Positions 1-12,393 of a stretch of 64,000 nt of DNA are shown piece after piece; the stretch's first letter is position 1, and every line of letters starts with the position of its first letter. The notes below the pieces were generated by a model. The model did not search any database and was not told the origin of the DNA. It saw only the letters and a program-made list of their open reading frames with translations. The translations under genes were made by a program, and so were the position numbers. The DNA is from Sweltsa coloradensis (taxonomy: Eukaryota > Arthropoda > Insecta > Plecoptera > Chloroperlidae), in NCBI GenBank assembly GCA_024449915.1, contig JAMZAV010001055.1:702331-766330 (forward strand), read 5' to 3'.

Positions 1-1079
1 TTTAATTGGAAATAAACTGTGATGATAAGAGAAAAAAATATACAACGATATATCAATGTCATCATTGAAAATATCACTAAAGACCACACAATTTTATTTC
101 GGCTGCTTCTCTGCTGTAATTAACAAGTGCAACTAAGTTTAAATTAGCCTTGTATTGTCTTTTCTACTATTGTACTGTGTATGTTGAGAAGCAGACGAAT
201 TAATATTGTGTGGTTTTAATAATTTCAATTTTGAATTATATTTATTTTATTGTAATATATCTTTGAAAAAACTGTAACTATGTAGGTCCAAATAAAAGAT
301 AAACTTAAATTATTGCACTCGGTAATTAGCATTTGGCAGTCACAACGTATCTGCTGTTCTTAACGTGCAACTTTAACATTTAAAAGCGATTCGCTACCTA
401 GGGAGAAAAACAAACAAATTTTCTACAAAAAATCAGGTCTTGAACCATAGATTTTTTCATATCTGTTGAAGATTATAGATTAATTTTTTCATATCTATTC
501 TACTAATTCAGTAACATACTATTTTATTCATTGGAGTTATATCATTGGTTAATATAAGCAGCCTTACAAGCTTAAAAAAAACACACACACACCCAATACA
601 CACAAGCAGACAATCATGAATTTATTATCTAAGTAGGCCTTCCGCAGATGTGAACTTGTGAAATATAATGATGCAATCGAAGACTGTTTTAACGAAACTG
701 CCTTTTTATTTCAAATTCATGTTTTTTATATAGTTCAATGTTCTTGTAAAAATGATACATCACCTCATAAAACATTTAATTTTAAAATTTATAAACTATA
801 CTTAATTAAACGATTTATCCGAAATTGTGTCCAAGGTTTAGTATGACAAAAATTTTAAATTTAGATTTGGTGATTTCATCAGTAACAACTAATAACATTG
901 CGCGAGGAATGTCAATTCTCACTTAACGTTCATACTCATAAATAATATATTATTTTTAAATCCAGGATACACAACATAATTATTTTGTACGTCAAAACTC
1001 ACCGCATTAGAGGGGAGAATCACACAGCAGAAAACAAGCCCAACAAAACACAGAAGTCTTCCCCAATGTGGTCATATCA
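1..1079. other. AT-rich, no supported gene
   Basis: No reading frame here looks coding. An AATAAA at 291-296 follows a T-rich stretch and could be the polyadenylation signal of a + strand gene lying to the left, but no exon is visible to support this. A short CA-rich simple repeat is at about 580-605. Confidence 0.4.
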
Positions 1080-2190
1080 ACGCCTTATTGAAGATTATTT
1101 TGACACATTGACTTCGAGGAAAGAAAGATACTGCGATAGAATTCACCCACTATTTATATACATCCTACAAGGACCCTTCTCGTCCTCTTACAACACTGCT
1201 TGGATTAATAATTGCACGTCGTTTCGCAACCATCAATAGACAAATAATAATTGTGGAATGATTACAAACATCCTACTGCGACACCACTGGGACAATATAT
1301 ATTTCTAGTATCATCGCATCCGTGTACAATTGTTCACATTCAAAACACAAGCTAAGAAGTGGAATGTTATGATAACAGCGCTTCTATGGGTCAGAATGTA
1401 TTCATGCAGCGATGTAAAGATGCGGACATCCTTGCAATGTCGAGGTGGATATTCAAGCAGAACAGATCATCAGTTCTTTTCAACCCACTGTACAAGGTTG
1501 ATCATCTGAATAGTTTACCATCGCGTTCTCCACTATTTGGATTTATAATTGCACGTCGTTTCACAACCAATACACTATCAAAGAAAAATAATTTCGAACA
1601 TCCTACTACGGTATTACAGGGAAAATATATATTTCATGTGTCATCGCATCCGTGTGCAATTATTCACATACAGAGCACCTATTAACTAAGATTCGGAACT
1701 TAATAATTACAAACCAAATCTATGGGACAGATTGCATTGATTCATGCAGGGGATGTAAAGATGCGGACATCCTTGCAATGTCGAGGTGGATATTCAAGCA
1801 GAACAGAGCATCAGTTCTTTTCAACCCACTGTCCAAGGTTGATCATCTGAATAGTTTACCATCGCGTTCTCCACTATTTGGATTTATAATTGCACGTCGT
1901 TTTTCAAACCAATACACTATTGAAGAATAATTACAAACATCCTACTACGATATCACAGGGAAAATATATATATTTCATGTATAATCGAATCTGTGTGCAA
2001 TTATTCTCATACACAGGATCTGTTAACTAAGATTCGGAATTTTATAATTACACCACTTCTATGGGTCAGATTGCATTCATGCAGCGATGTAAAGATGCGG
2101 ACATCCTTGCAATGTCGAGGTGGATATTCAAGCAGAACAGATGCATCAGTTCTATTCATCCCACTGTCCAAGGTTGATCATTTGAATAGT
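1080..2190 (+). repeat. Tandem array, 335-341 bp unit, about 3.3 copies
   Basis: The marker GATGTAAAGATGCGGACATC occurs at 1411, 1752 and 2086, giving periods of 341 and 334 bases. Flanking blocks (TTGCACGTCGTTT, ATCCTACTACG, ATCGCATCCGTGTGCAATT) recur in the same order, and a truncated first unit starts near 1080-1180. The open frames in this stretch are shadows of the repeat, because the same peptide recurs with frameshifts. It is satellite-like DNA of unknown family. Confidence 0.8.
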
Positions 2191-2199
2191 TGGTCGTAA

Positions 2200-2830
2200 A
2201 AAATTCTGTATCAAACGAGTCTTGGAAGTCAAAACAGGCAGATTTGTTTCCGATTTTAACTTGTCCATTAATTTTAGGCTTAGAAGTTTGTAAACGGTCA
2301 CTTTGGAGCTGTCTTAGCAACGAGTCACATAATAAATTTTTTATTTAAATAAAATTAAATATTATACTTAAATATGCCGGTCTCTAATTGGTCATTGTTT
2401 GCTCTTAAATGGTGTCGGCGCCTACATTGTTGGCTTGGTCTGTTTTAATTGTAATGTCCCCCACTGAAAATCAGTTCTATGACTGATTGGGTATAGACTC
2501 TAAATCATGTATTTTTCTTATCTATAATGTATGTTTTGAAGATCGGGTTTCTAGAACAGATCGATCACTTCGCACGACGATTTGTCAACAACTTCTTATA
2601 TCAAGAGGCGTCATTTTAAAGGATTGTGGTTTTCAGTGAATGATATTGTCGTGTTCAAAAGAAAATTGTGAGAAAGTGAATTTACTGCTCTCTTTTACAA
2701 ATGTAATCAATCGTGTCCATGGTTTTTTTACTTGGTTTTGATTTGTTTTTTGTTGCTTTAAGTCCCTATTTTTGCAATATTGCTGGTTTGAAACGATGAT
2801 TATTGTTTGAAGATGGGGAATTACACAATA
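2200..2830. other. Unannotated AT-rich sequence
   Basis: I see no gene, RNA or clear repeat in this stretch. Confidence 0.3.
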
Positions 2831-2834
2831 TGAA

Positions 2835-2935
2835 AAAACAAGGTTGATGCTGAATTTGAATCCAAGTCCTCCTATATAGTGGCATACGCTTTGGACCGGC
2901 GACCCAATCATATGAGCCACCGCTAACGGCTAAAA
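2835..2935 (-). repeat. Degenerate tRNA-like SINE head
   Basis: On the minus strand a Pol III A-box-like GTGGCTCATATGATTGG is followed about 60 bases later by a B-box-like GGATTCAAATTC, the layout of a tRNA-derived SINE head. The acceptor stem does not pair and the flanks do not fit a functional tRNA, so this reads as an old SINE fragment. Confidence 0.4.
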
Positions 2936-3780
2936 TGTTTCTGGGACTGGGGCACTAACAGTTGACAAAGTAGTACACATATTTTATTGCTACCATATTG
3001 CATGAATAATAAATAAACATGTTGGCATATTTAAATAAATTTGTTTTAATCCATTTCAGCCTTGCTAAGACTCGTGGGACTTCGGTTCTTGTTTGATAAA
3101 TAACAAATCAATACTTAATGTGTAAATTTTGGTTGAATCGACTTTTGAAATTGACGACCAAAAGTACTTTTAACATTTTTTCCGTTTAATCGAAAATATA
3201 TTCTTGCGAACGTTCTCGTCATACTAAATTACACGTCTCCACGCATGATTTGCTAAGTGCTCTATACCTCTATAGTGGCCACGTCAGAATTGAGCAGTGA
3301 TAGATCGGTTAGCTACCCTTGATTTCATGATGGATCGGCCTCAAGCAGCAGACGCAATGGTAACCATGTTCCTAAAGCGAAAACAATGTAATGTTATGTA
3401 ATCTTCTTCTATAAATGTTATTCAATATGGGCAAACTGAACACCTAACCCGGATAAGAGGAAGTGACAAAAATATGTTATTATAATAATATATTATTTTT
3501 ACATTCAACGTTTTTTCATGGTATTATATTTGTACTAACAAAAGATTAAAGCTTTGTGCTCCACTGCTTGTGTCTTGAGAAAAAGTGGCAAAAGGTTGTG
3601 AGTGGCAATAAAAAAAAGTTTATTCACATTTATTTAATTATTTATTTATGTATTTATTTATTAATTTTATTTATTCACATTTATTTTTGTATTTATTTAT
3701 TAATTAAATGTGTGTTTTATTCAGTTGGTAACAAATTGAATATTTATTTGAGAGCTTGCCAATTAATATGGATGATTACC
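2936..3780. other. Unannotated AT-rich sequence
   Basis: The stretch contains runs of TTTATT (about 3620-3710) and no supported gene. Confidence 0.3.
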
Positions 3781-4799
3781 GACAGTGTTGGCTCGAGCGC
3801 TAAGCGCTCGACTCTGATTCAGGAGGTCTCGGGTTTGAAACCCGTCGAGACCGGCAATCCTGACTGAAGGTTTATTCCGAGGTTTTCCTCTGTCGTTAAT
3901 GCGAATGCAAGGGATTGAGTCCTCTTAAACAGCCCTCGGACATCCCTTCACAATTGTCCTATCCGCACATACCTAGTTCACCTGGGCCCCGATTCATGTA
4001 CATTTTTATCCCGGTATAAGCAGAGTTAGGTGGTATAAGTGCGGTATAACTCCGAATCCAATTCATGAAGACTTATCCCGCCTCGCACGGGGATAAGAAA
4101 ATATGTAAACAGATGGCGGACATTTTAAATTTTGCGTCTATGTGTAAAACGAGAAAAGTTGTCATTACTCTCATAAAACAAATCAGAAACCGTCTCGGGC
4201 CTAGGCCCAGATGTAGAAAATTATTCATAATACAACAGTGTAGGCCTAAAGTTTGATTAGGCTATAGGACTAGATAAAATTAATACTAACATAACACGTT
4301 TGACAAGCTCTTGGCCTCTCCTAGGCAACCCTAGGCCTGCACGACCTTGTTTTGACAACCATCCCGCACAAATAACTAGTTTTGATTACTAAAGGCCTTA
4401 TGCAGATGAACAATAGTATGATAGTCCTAGGCTATTCCAAAATTTACGGCAATAATACGCCTTTTCTTTTCTTTTAATAATCTCACGCAATGTTCTGTCA
4501 ATAAATAAAAATGTAAAACAAAAGATGGTGCAAATTTTTAGTGTTCTTTTGCAAATCTGCGGATTTACATGGCTGTGGAATGCAGTGGAAAAAACATTTG
4601 TTGTACTTGTTGTTGGATTGAAAATTTCTGATTGGATGAGAGTTGCTCAGACTTAACCAGGCCTTATCCTGCCATGTCCTGCATTATACCGTCCTTATAC
4701 CACTTATACCCGGGATAAATGTACATGAATCGGGGCCCTGAAGAGGGTCACACCGGTTAAATCTGATGTGTATACCCTACAGCGGGCATCCTACAAAAA
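3781..4799 (+). mobile_element. tRNA-derived SINE, interrupted by a MITE
   Basis: The head GACAGTGTTGGCTCGAGCGC leads to a B-box-like GGGTTTGAAACCC. The body carries AGCCCTCGGACATCCCTTCAC and the tail GGGCATCCTACAAAAAA. A second copy lies at 61173-61436, and a diverged tail fragment at 19266-19400. Against the 61 kb copy, this one is split after CACCTG at 3984 and resumes at CTGAAGAGGGTCACACC from 4738. It is therefore older than the inserted MITE. Confidence 0.75.
3985..4737. mobile_element. PIF/Harbinger-like MITE nested in the SINE
   Basis: This 753 bp element has long terminal inverted repeats. Both ends read GGCCCCGATTCATGTAC from the outside and continue with matching TATCCCGG and GGTATAA blocks. 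It is flanked by CTG at 3982-3984 and 4738-4740, which is one copy of CTG in the empty SINE site. Three-base CWG/TWA target duplications are typical of PIF/Harbinger. A 63-codon frame at 4065-4256, with an arginine-rich end, could be a transposase remnant, but this is not established. Confidence 0.75.
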
Positions 4800-5920
4800 A
4801 TTATTTAATGGATGACTTCGGGGATCCAGCATACAAATCAATTCAAAGAATAAACATGGTTTACTGGAATAAAATAATATCAGAAAATGTATAACAACAA
4901 AATAATTAAATTAATGGATATGCGTATTGTTGTAAAGATGATGATGCAATGCTTCATTGCAGGTTTGTACCAATAAACTAAATAAAGTTAAGTATAAAAA
5001 TTAACACAAAATATTTAAATATAATAAATTAAACATAGTTCGAAATAATAATATTAAAACAATAGGGTATATTATGCAAGAAGTTCAAAATTGCTAATTA
5101 ATGGGTGTTCCCTGATGCTTTTTTAATCTTACCACAAAAAATTGGTTTGAACGTTTGAAAAAAATGTGTTCTATAAGAAAACTGTGTTTAAAAATGCGTA
5201 ATTTTCAAATGCCGCCGTGGCAACCGATAACGCGCTCTGATTGATCGTGACGTCACCCGCAATGGCAGAGGCACGTAGAGGTAGTGAACTTGCTTGGTTG
5301 ACGTGCAAATCCAATACGCCGGCCTACCATAGCAGAATATTATGGATTTAAGGAAGGCAGAGACTTATAATATTAATTAACCAGAAGTCTCTGATTCTGA
5401 TAGGAAAATGAGTAATTAACCATACTTCATTGCCATTCTATGATAACGTACAAACCTACCCAAATTAACTTTCCCGCAAAACCTCCGTGCGCGAAGACAA
5501 CAACTTATTGAAAATAAAGTCAAAATCGAACATTGAGAATTTAAAGTGAAATGAATAATGTATCAACTTGGAAAAGTAGGAAAGAGAAAAAAAACTAAAA
5601 AGGCAGAAAAATAAAATAAAAAAAGAAAACTTACAAAAATAGGGTGATTTATTGACGATATCACTGTTACGAAAAACGATTTTCGCCAAAAGTCAAAACA
5701 GAAAGTCCGGGAATAAACAAACTTTCTCGGAAGAAAATACTGAAGAAGAATTTTCAATCTTAAAGAATTCAAATTTTGAAAACGATAAAACAAAACAAAA
5801 CATTATTGATCAATATTATTCAATAATCTACACAATTATTAATATACTTTTTACACACAAGCACATTTACAGGAGTACCCAAAATTGGGAGCGTAGCTTA
5901 CCAGTATTATAGAATCGTAC
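4800..5920. other. Unannotated AT-rich sequence
   Basis: I see no gene. The frames at 5465-5912 overlap on both strands in A/T-rich, low-complexity DNA and show no domain or splice context. Confidence 0.3.
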
Positions 5921-7141
5921 ACAGAGAAAAATATTTACCAAACAATTATTGCTAGCTTTATATTGCTGTTCCAGCAATATTTTCGGTGAATTTAACAAAA
6001 CAGGTATGCTGAAACAGCAATACAGTTACTGCTAACTCTAAAATAAAGAATCCAGCATGATATTTCGCTGCAACAGCAGAATATTTTGCTAGTTGGTACT
6101 TAGCGAAACATTCTGCTCCTCCAGCAAAATATTATGCTAAATTAACCGAACGTTTTGCTGATTCGAATGTAGCTATATGTATTGCAAGCTACCTCGCGAG
6201 ACCTGCGCGAGATTTGACGAGATAGCTTACAGTGCGCACGCCACGAGGAAGAAATAGCAAAGTGAAGCACCGAGCATCAAGCATGGCCGTTTACTCTTCA
6301 GTTATTATTACCTATGACTGTGAGGTTTAACAATAAAGTAGTTGCAAATAATAAAGGTATGTATAATACATCATGTGATTATATAGTGCAATAATTATTA
6401 TGTCTTATACCTAATATGTACCGTGCTGATAAACTCAGATAAATAGCTAATTACAAAATTACAACTTCGTTGCAGATAACGAGACAACAAAGGAAGGCGG
6501 CAAGAGTACAGAAACTTTGAAGCAAACTATACAACCATTTGTGACTGTCGGAGGAAAAAAAGAACAATGCCGTCGTGTGTTTTCTTAATATCGAATAACT
6601 CTCGCGTGTATCTGTGTGAATTTTTTGGTGAAAATAATTATATTATTATAACATTGTGATCTTTTAATAAATTTGTTTTTGTCACGAACGAGCGACATCT
6701 TGTCCCAAGCCAGCAGAATTATTGCTAGGATTACAGAACATTATGCTGGTACAGCAGTATGTTTTGCTGACCAGCAAAACGCTCTGTAATTCCAGCAAAC
6801 CTTCTGCTGAACCAGCATAACATTCTGTAATCCCAGCAAAACATTATGCTGGCCAGCAGAATATTCTGCTAATCCCAGCAAAACATTATGCTGACCAGCA
6901 GAATATTCTGCTACCCCAGTAAAACGTTTGGAAATTCCAGCAAAACTTATGCTGGACAGCAGAACGTTATATGTAAACCCAGCAAACATTTTCCTAGAGT
7001 ACATATGTTTTGTAAATATTAGCAATACTCGTTTGGTGTTTTCAGCATAATGTTTTCTTGTCCATATAGTAGCAAACGTTTTGCTGCTGGTGCAGAACGT
7101 TCTGTGAATTCAGCAATAATTTTGTAAATTTTTTTCTCTGT
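5921..7141. mobile_element. TIR element built from CAGCA/TGCTG repeats
   Basis: Both ends read ACAGAGAAAAA inward, with TAC directly outside on each side (5918-5920 and 7142-7144), consistent with a 3-base target duplication. Both arms are made of 25-30 base units around CCAGCAAAACATTATGCTGG, itself an imperfect palindrome. The middle (about 6190-6700) is non-repetitive and has no transposase frame. It is a non-autonomous element of unassigned superfamily. Confidence 0.7.
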
Positions 7142-7196
7142 TACATTTTATGAAGATGATAATATATTGCTCACTCTTATTTTTGATTATGCATGT

Positions 7197-8182
7197 AATC
7201 CTGTCAATAAGATCTGATATTGACGTTTAGAGGAAAAAATTTGCGATGTCGCTGAATTTTTGCAGAGACCTTCCTTAAATGATACTTATCAACATACTAA
7301 ACTCCCCTACAATCGACTGGAGCTTCGGGCCGCCATATTTGAAAATGGCGGCCAAAAAGTGTTGGTTATCAAATCTCCATATTGGTTGGAGATAGACAAA
7401 ATGTTTCGATGGAAAAAATATTTCCCATTCAATTCCCTACAAAAAAGTTTTTTTACAGGTCTTCACAATATGAATACTGTTTTCGTGCTATTTTTACACT
7501 CTTTTGTTACATAATTCACTTTGATGTTGAGGATATTAGGAATTAGCAGCCATATTGGATTTAAACTTTGGTTGTAATCGGATCATTATTTAAGTCATTT
7601 CAGTGTGCATAGAAAGAATTTTTCCTCCAAAGCTATTTAGTGCTTAATAATGGACAGTCAAATAGGCTTTTTTAGGAAATGCCAACAATGGAAAAACCCA
7701 AATTCCGGGTAAATGCAAAATCCTATTTTGCAGACCTGATTTTTAAATATACTAATGGAAGCTTTCATGAACCCCGTACAAAAGTTATTTTGTATTTTAA
7801 TTGATTTCTTACAGATTAACCGGTCATTGTTTGATGCTGGGCGTGAAAATTAGGAAATTAGCTGGTACTCCAATGAGCAACATATAAACCACGATTTTGT
7901 GACGTAACCTTTGTCCCCTACCTAAACTATAGAAGACACCTTTTTTGTAGGGAATTGAATGGGGAATATTTTTCTATTGAAACATTTTGTCTATCCCTAA
8001 CCAATATGGAGATATTCGATAACCAACACTTTTTGGCCGCCATTTTCCAATATGGCGGCCAAAGCTCCAGTCCAATTGTAGGGGAGTTTTAGTCTGTTAA
8101 TTAGTATCATTTAAGGAAGGTCTCTTCAAAAATTCAGCGACATCGCAATTTTTTTCCTTCAAAAATTCTTATTTGACAGGAT
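7197..8182. mobile_element. Foldback element with GGCGGCC arms, copy 1
   Basis: The ends are AATCCTGTCA and TGACAGGAT. Both arms contain GCGATGTCGCTGAATTTTTG-type sequence and AAAATGGCGGCCAAA. A longer copy is at 54424-55809. Relative to that copy, this one has lost most of the inner half of its left arm: sequence jumps near 7460 to the loop segment (TTCACAATATGAATAC). No transposase is present; the open frames are shadows of the repeat. Confidence 0.8.
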
Positions 8183-8548
8183 ATGGTGGAGGTGCCGGGT
8201 TAAAAATTCACCACCTTTGGTTAATTAACTAAATAAAGCCTTGTTCTCTTGACCCCCAGGGTCACAAAAAACATGTTGCCACTACATGCGTGAAGTGGTT
8301 GGCTACATTGTTGGTCCTCAGTTATGTTAGCAGCATGGCAAACTTCTGTCGGACTTGTAATTTGGGACTCAGAAACCACTATCAAGCATGTATACGAATC
8401 TTATTTTACACTTATACTTATTTACACTTGTTTGTATTTAAGAACTTTTAATTATTGCTTCGTTTGTTTGTGTTGTTTTTATGTGATTTGTTATAATATA
8501 TAATGGCTTTTATTCTTTTCCTCTTTTTCACTTTTCTTTCTCTTCTAG
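8183..8548. other. AT-rich spacer
   Basis: No feature recognised between the two foldback elements. Confidence 0.3.
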
Positions 8549-11500
8549 TGGGGTCTATAAGCTCCAATATATATAACAATCGTGCAAATCGTGAAGAAAG
8601 CATGAAATTAGTGAATTTACTAATATGACCACAAGGATCCAAAATCGATGGCCCCAAGTTGAGTTCTTGTAACTTTCTTATTAATTGAATTAATAAAATT
8701 AATTGATTAATTTAAACCAACAAAAAAAAATTTAAAAGGAGACAACACAGTCGACATTGGTATCAAATGAAAGCTTATTTTACGGAGAATGAAGAAATGA
8801 AAAATATTTAAAAAATTAATTAATTAATCATCTAATTAATTGAATTTTAGTAATATTTTACCACTATCGATTTATGTATAATTATGTACACCTAAAATTC
8901 TACCGATTGACAACAATTTCACCCCTTTACTAACATAATGCCAATAAATCCCAAATTTCGATGGCCCCAAACAAAATTCTTACAACTCCTAGATTAATGG
9001 ATTAATGAATTAATAATTAGATTAATACCAGTTAAATGTTTGACATTCACAAACCACAGTCAACTGATGTATCAAATAATAACAAAACAAGCATAATAAA
9101 AGAGAAAAGTGATGGCCCCAAGGTCGGGTTCTTATCACTTTCCCATTAATTCAATTAATTAAATTAACGCAATTAATGTACAAAATAAACACAGCATAGT
9201 CGACTTGGGTATCAAATGAAAGCTTATTTCACGAGTAAATAATATGTGAAAAAATGTCTTTCATTAATAAATTAATCATCCAATTAATTACATTTTAGTA
9301 AAATTATACCACTTTCTGACTTTTGTATAGTTATGTATTCCAAAAACTTTACCGATTGTCATAAAATTTCACCACTTTAATAACATAATGCCAATTAATC
9401 CAAATTTTGATGGCCCCAAACGAAATTCCTCCAACTCCCAGATTAATGGATTAATGAAATTGAGAATGAGCTAAATTCCATTAAATTGTCTTAACATTCA
9501 ATTATGCGCTACGATTGAAAATTGTAGTATTAAAAACAATATGATCACAATAAACCTAAATAATGATGGGTCCAAACTGAATTCCACATAATTATTATTA
9601 ATTGAATTAATGGAATTAATTATATTTATTTCAATCAAATGTGTAAATGATCACAACAAAGTCGACTTGGGTACCAAATGAAAGCTTTTTTTATGAATAA
9701 TTTAAATCTGAAAAATATATTTAATTAATTAATTAATCATCTAATTAAGGAATTAATCATCTAATTAATTACAATCTAGTAGAATTTACCACTTTGGTTA
9801 TGTATAGGTATCAAAAAATCTACCGATTGTCATAAAATCTTACCACTTTACTACCGGTAACACGATGTCAATAAAATAAAATAAAATAATTATAGCACCA
9901 AACGAAATTCTTGTTACTTACATATTATTAAATAAATGAATTAAGAATTAGCTAGTTCACGTGCCACAGTCCACTGGTGTATTAAATAAAAGCCAATTGA
10001 ATGGTAATTAAGAACATTGACAGAATTTTATTAAGGCATATGTTTATTAAAATGCTTTCCGTTAATTAAACTTTAATTTAAAATATTACTTGTTACATAT
10101 GAATGATCAAGTCAACTTTTAACTTCCACACTATTTGGTCGGTTTACTCAATTAAACACACTAACGAAATACCTACGAAATTTACTTTAAACATGGGGAG
10201 TCGTTACGGTATTCAATTGGATTGAATTAATATAATTGAATATGATTGAAATGTATTGAATTATATTGTATTGATTGAATTACATTGAATTGGACTATTA
10301 AAAAAGTGTATAAGGACAAATACAGAACAAACATAGGTTGAACAAATAAAATGTTCCACATTAATTATTGTAAAGGTCAATTCGTAGTCATAGAAATTAA
10401 TTTGCGGGTCGGAAATTTTAACTATTGAATAGTTTCCATGCCCACGACAGTTTAGATTCAAATTGGCAATTTTTTGTTTCTTTGGTTACTTTTAAAACCC
10501 GTAACATTGTCTGTTTTCCCCTGGTAAATGGTAAGATTTTATGACAATCGGTAGAGTTTTTGATACCTATACATAACCAAAGTGGTAAAATTTTTCTAGA
10601 TTGTAATTAATTAGATGATTAATTCCTTAATTAGATGATTAATTAATTAATTAAATATATTTTTTTAGATTTTAATTATTCATAAAAAAAGTTTTCATTT
10701 GGTACCCAAGTCGACTATGCTGTGATCATTTACACATTTGATTGAAATAAATATAATTAATTCCATTAATTCAATTAATAATAATTAAGTGGAATTCAGT
10801 TTTTGGGCCCATCATTATTTAGGTTTTTTTGTGATCATATTGTTTTTAATACTACAATTGTCAATCGTAGCGCATAATTGAATGTTAAGACAATTTTAAT
10901 GGAATTTAGCTCATTCTCAATTTCATTAATCCATTAATCTGGGAGTTGGAGGAATTTCGTTTGGGGCCATCAAAATTTGGATTAATTGGCATTATGTTAT
11001 TAAAGTGGTGAAATTTTATGACAATCGGTAAAGTTTTTGGAATACATAACTATACAAAAGTCAAAAGTGGTATAATTTTACTAAAATGTAATTAATTGGA
11101 TGATTAATTAATTAATGAAAAACATTTTTTCACATAGTATTTACTCGTGAAATAAGCTTTCATTTGATACCCAAGTCGACTATGCTGTGTTTATTTTGTA
11201 CATTAATTTTGTAATTTTTGTGATTAATTGCCGTTAATTGAATTAATTGAATTAATGGGAAAGTGAAAAGAACCCGACCTTGGGGCCATCCTTTTTCTCT
11301 TTTATTATGCTTGTTTTGTTATTATTTGATACATCAGTTGACTGTGGTTTGTGAATGTCAAATATTTAACTGGTATTAATCTAATTATTAATTTCATTAA
11401 TCCATTAATCTAAGAGTTGAAGAAATTTTGTTTGGGGCCATCAAAATTTGGATTTATTGGCATTATGTTAGTAAAGGGGTGAAATTGTATGACAATCGGT

Positions 11501-11853
11501 AGAATTTTAGGTGTACATAATATACATAAATCGAAAGTGGTAAATATTACTAAAATTCAATTAATTAGATGATTAATTAATTAATTTTTAAATATTTTTT
11601 CATTTATTCATTCTCCGTAAAATAACTTTCATTTGATACCCAAAGTCGACTGTGTTGTCTCCTTCAAACTTTTTTTTTTGGTTAATTAATCAATTAATTG
11701 TATTAATTCAATTAATAAGAAAGTTACAGGGAACTCAACTTGGGGCCATCGATTTTTGGATTCCTTGTTTGGGCCCTATTAGTAAAATTCACCAATTTTC
11801 ATGCTTTCTTCACGATTTGCACGATTGTTAGGCTTATAGACCCCACTATTCCT
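8549..11853. repeat. 3.3 kb foldback with internal tandem units
   Basis: The outer arms match as inverted copies: GTGGGGTCTATAAG near 8549 against CTTATAGACCCCAC near 11840. They continue inward to TACCGATTGTCATAAAATC near 9822 and its complement near 10540, leaving a loop of about 650 bases. Each arm holds three repeats of about 455 bases marked by GATGGCCCCAA, GTCGAC and TATCAAATGAAAGCTT (about 8650, 9110 and 9565 on the left). AT content is very high, with many TTAATTAATT runs. The arms are diverged by substitutions and small indels. No transposase is visible. Confidence 0.85.
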
Positions 11854-12165
11854 TCTTTTTCTTCCTCACGTAACAAAACTTTGAATTGTTTTTATAACTA
11901 CTTTTTCGGGTACTTGTTTTTTGTTTTTTTATTTATTTGATATTATACAAAATATTCATTTTACATAATATATTTAATCTATTTTGCATATTTCTGTCTT
12001 ATTGTGCATAATTGATATAATATTATTATTATTTTAAAATGTATTTAATAAGTGATCATTATTTGTAGTGCATTTATGTAATCTTAGATTTGTTAATATT
12101 ATCGTTCGAAAATCAGTTTTATAACATGAATTGGTGATATGTTAATTAATACATAAGTAAATTAA
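11854..12165. other. AT-rich spacer
   Basis: Nothing recognised. Confidence 0.3.
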
Positions 12166-12393
12166 TTAATTAATACAATCATACGCGTATTGATCTGTAC
12201 ATTGCCATGTTGTCAATACAGAATCAATACAAATATCACGATTGGCCGGATGGAGAGGGGCGTCTGGGTTTATCCTTCGTGAATTAGTTGACTGAACGGT
12301 TTCAAACGCAGGTGGTTCATTGGGCTGGTTCAAAGGGAACGTATTTATAGTAGGTCTACGGTAGTGTTTACAATGGGAAGTAAATGATTTCAA
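12166..12393 (-). CDS. Candidate terminal exon of unknown gene
   Basis: On the minus strand, an acceptor-like GTAGCAGCACAG is followed at 12393 by an open frame of 75 codons ending in TAA at 12166. The predicted peptide is compositionally balanced, unlike neighbouring AT-driven frames, with segments such as NTFPLNQPNEPPAFETVQS and ending AYDCIN. I do not recognise it. No upstream exon on the minus strand could be joined to it with confidence, so it may equally be a chance frame in a less AT-rich patch. Confidence 0.3.
   Translation of the reverse strand: MKSFTSHCKHYRRPTINTFPLNQPNEPPAFETVQSTNSRRINPDAPLHPANRDICIDSVLTTWQCTDQYAYDCIN

Noticed and set aside
3790..3860. Possible tRNA gene
   Set aside because: Good B box but no acceptor-stem pairing, and the sequence continues into a shared SINE body also seen at 61173.
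4065..4256. 63-residue frame in the Harbinger-like MITE as a transposase gene
   Set aside because: Too short and without DDE motifs; mentioned only as a possible remnant.
6741..7025. Repetitive minus-strand frame with LLGLAEYSAGQHNV pattern
   Set aside because: It is a translation of the CAGCA/TGCTG repeat units of the TIR element.
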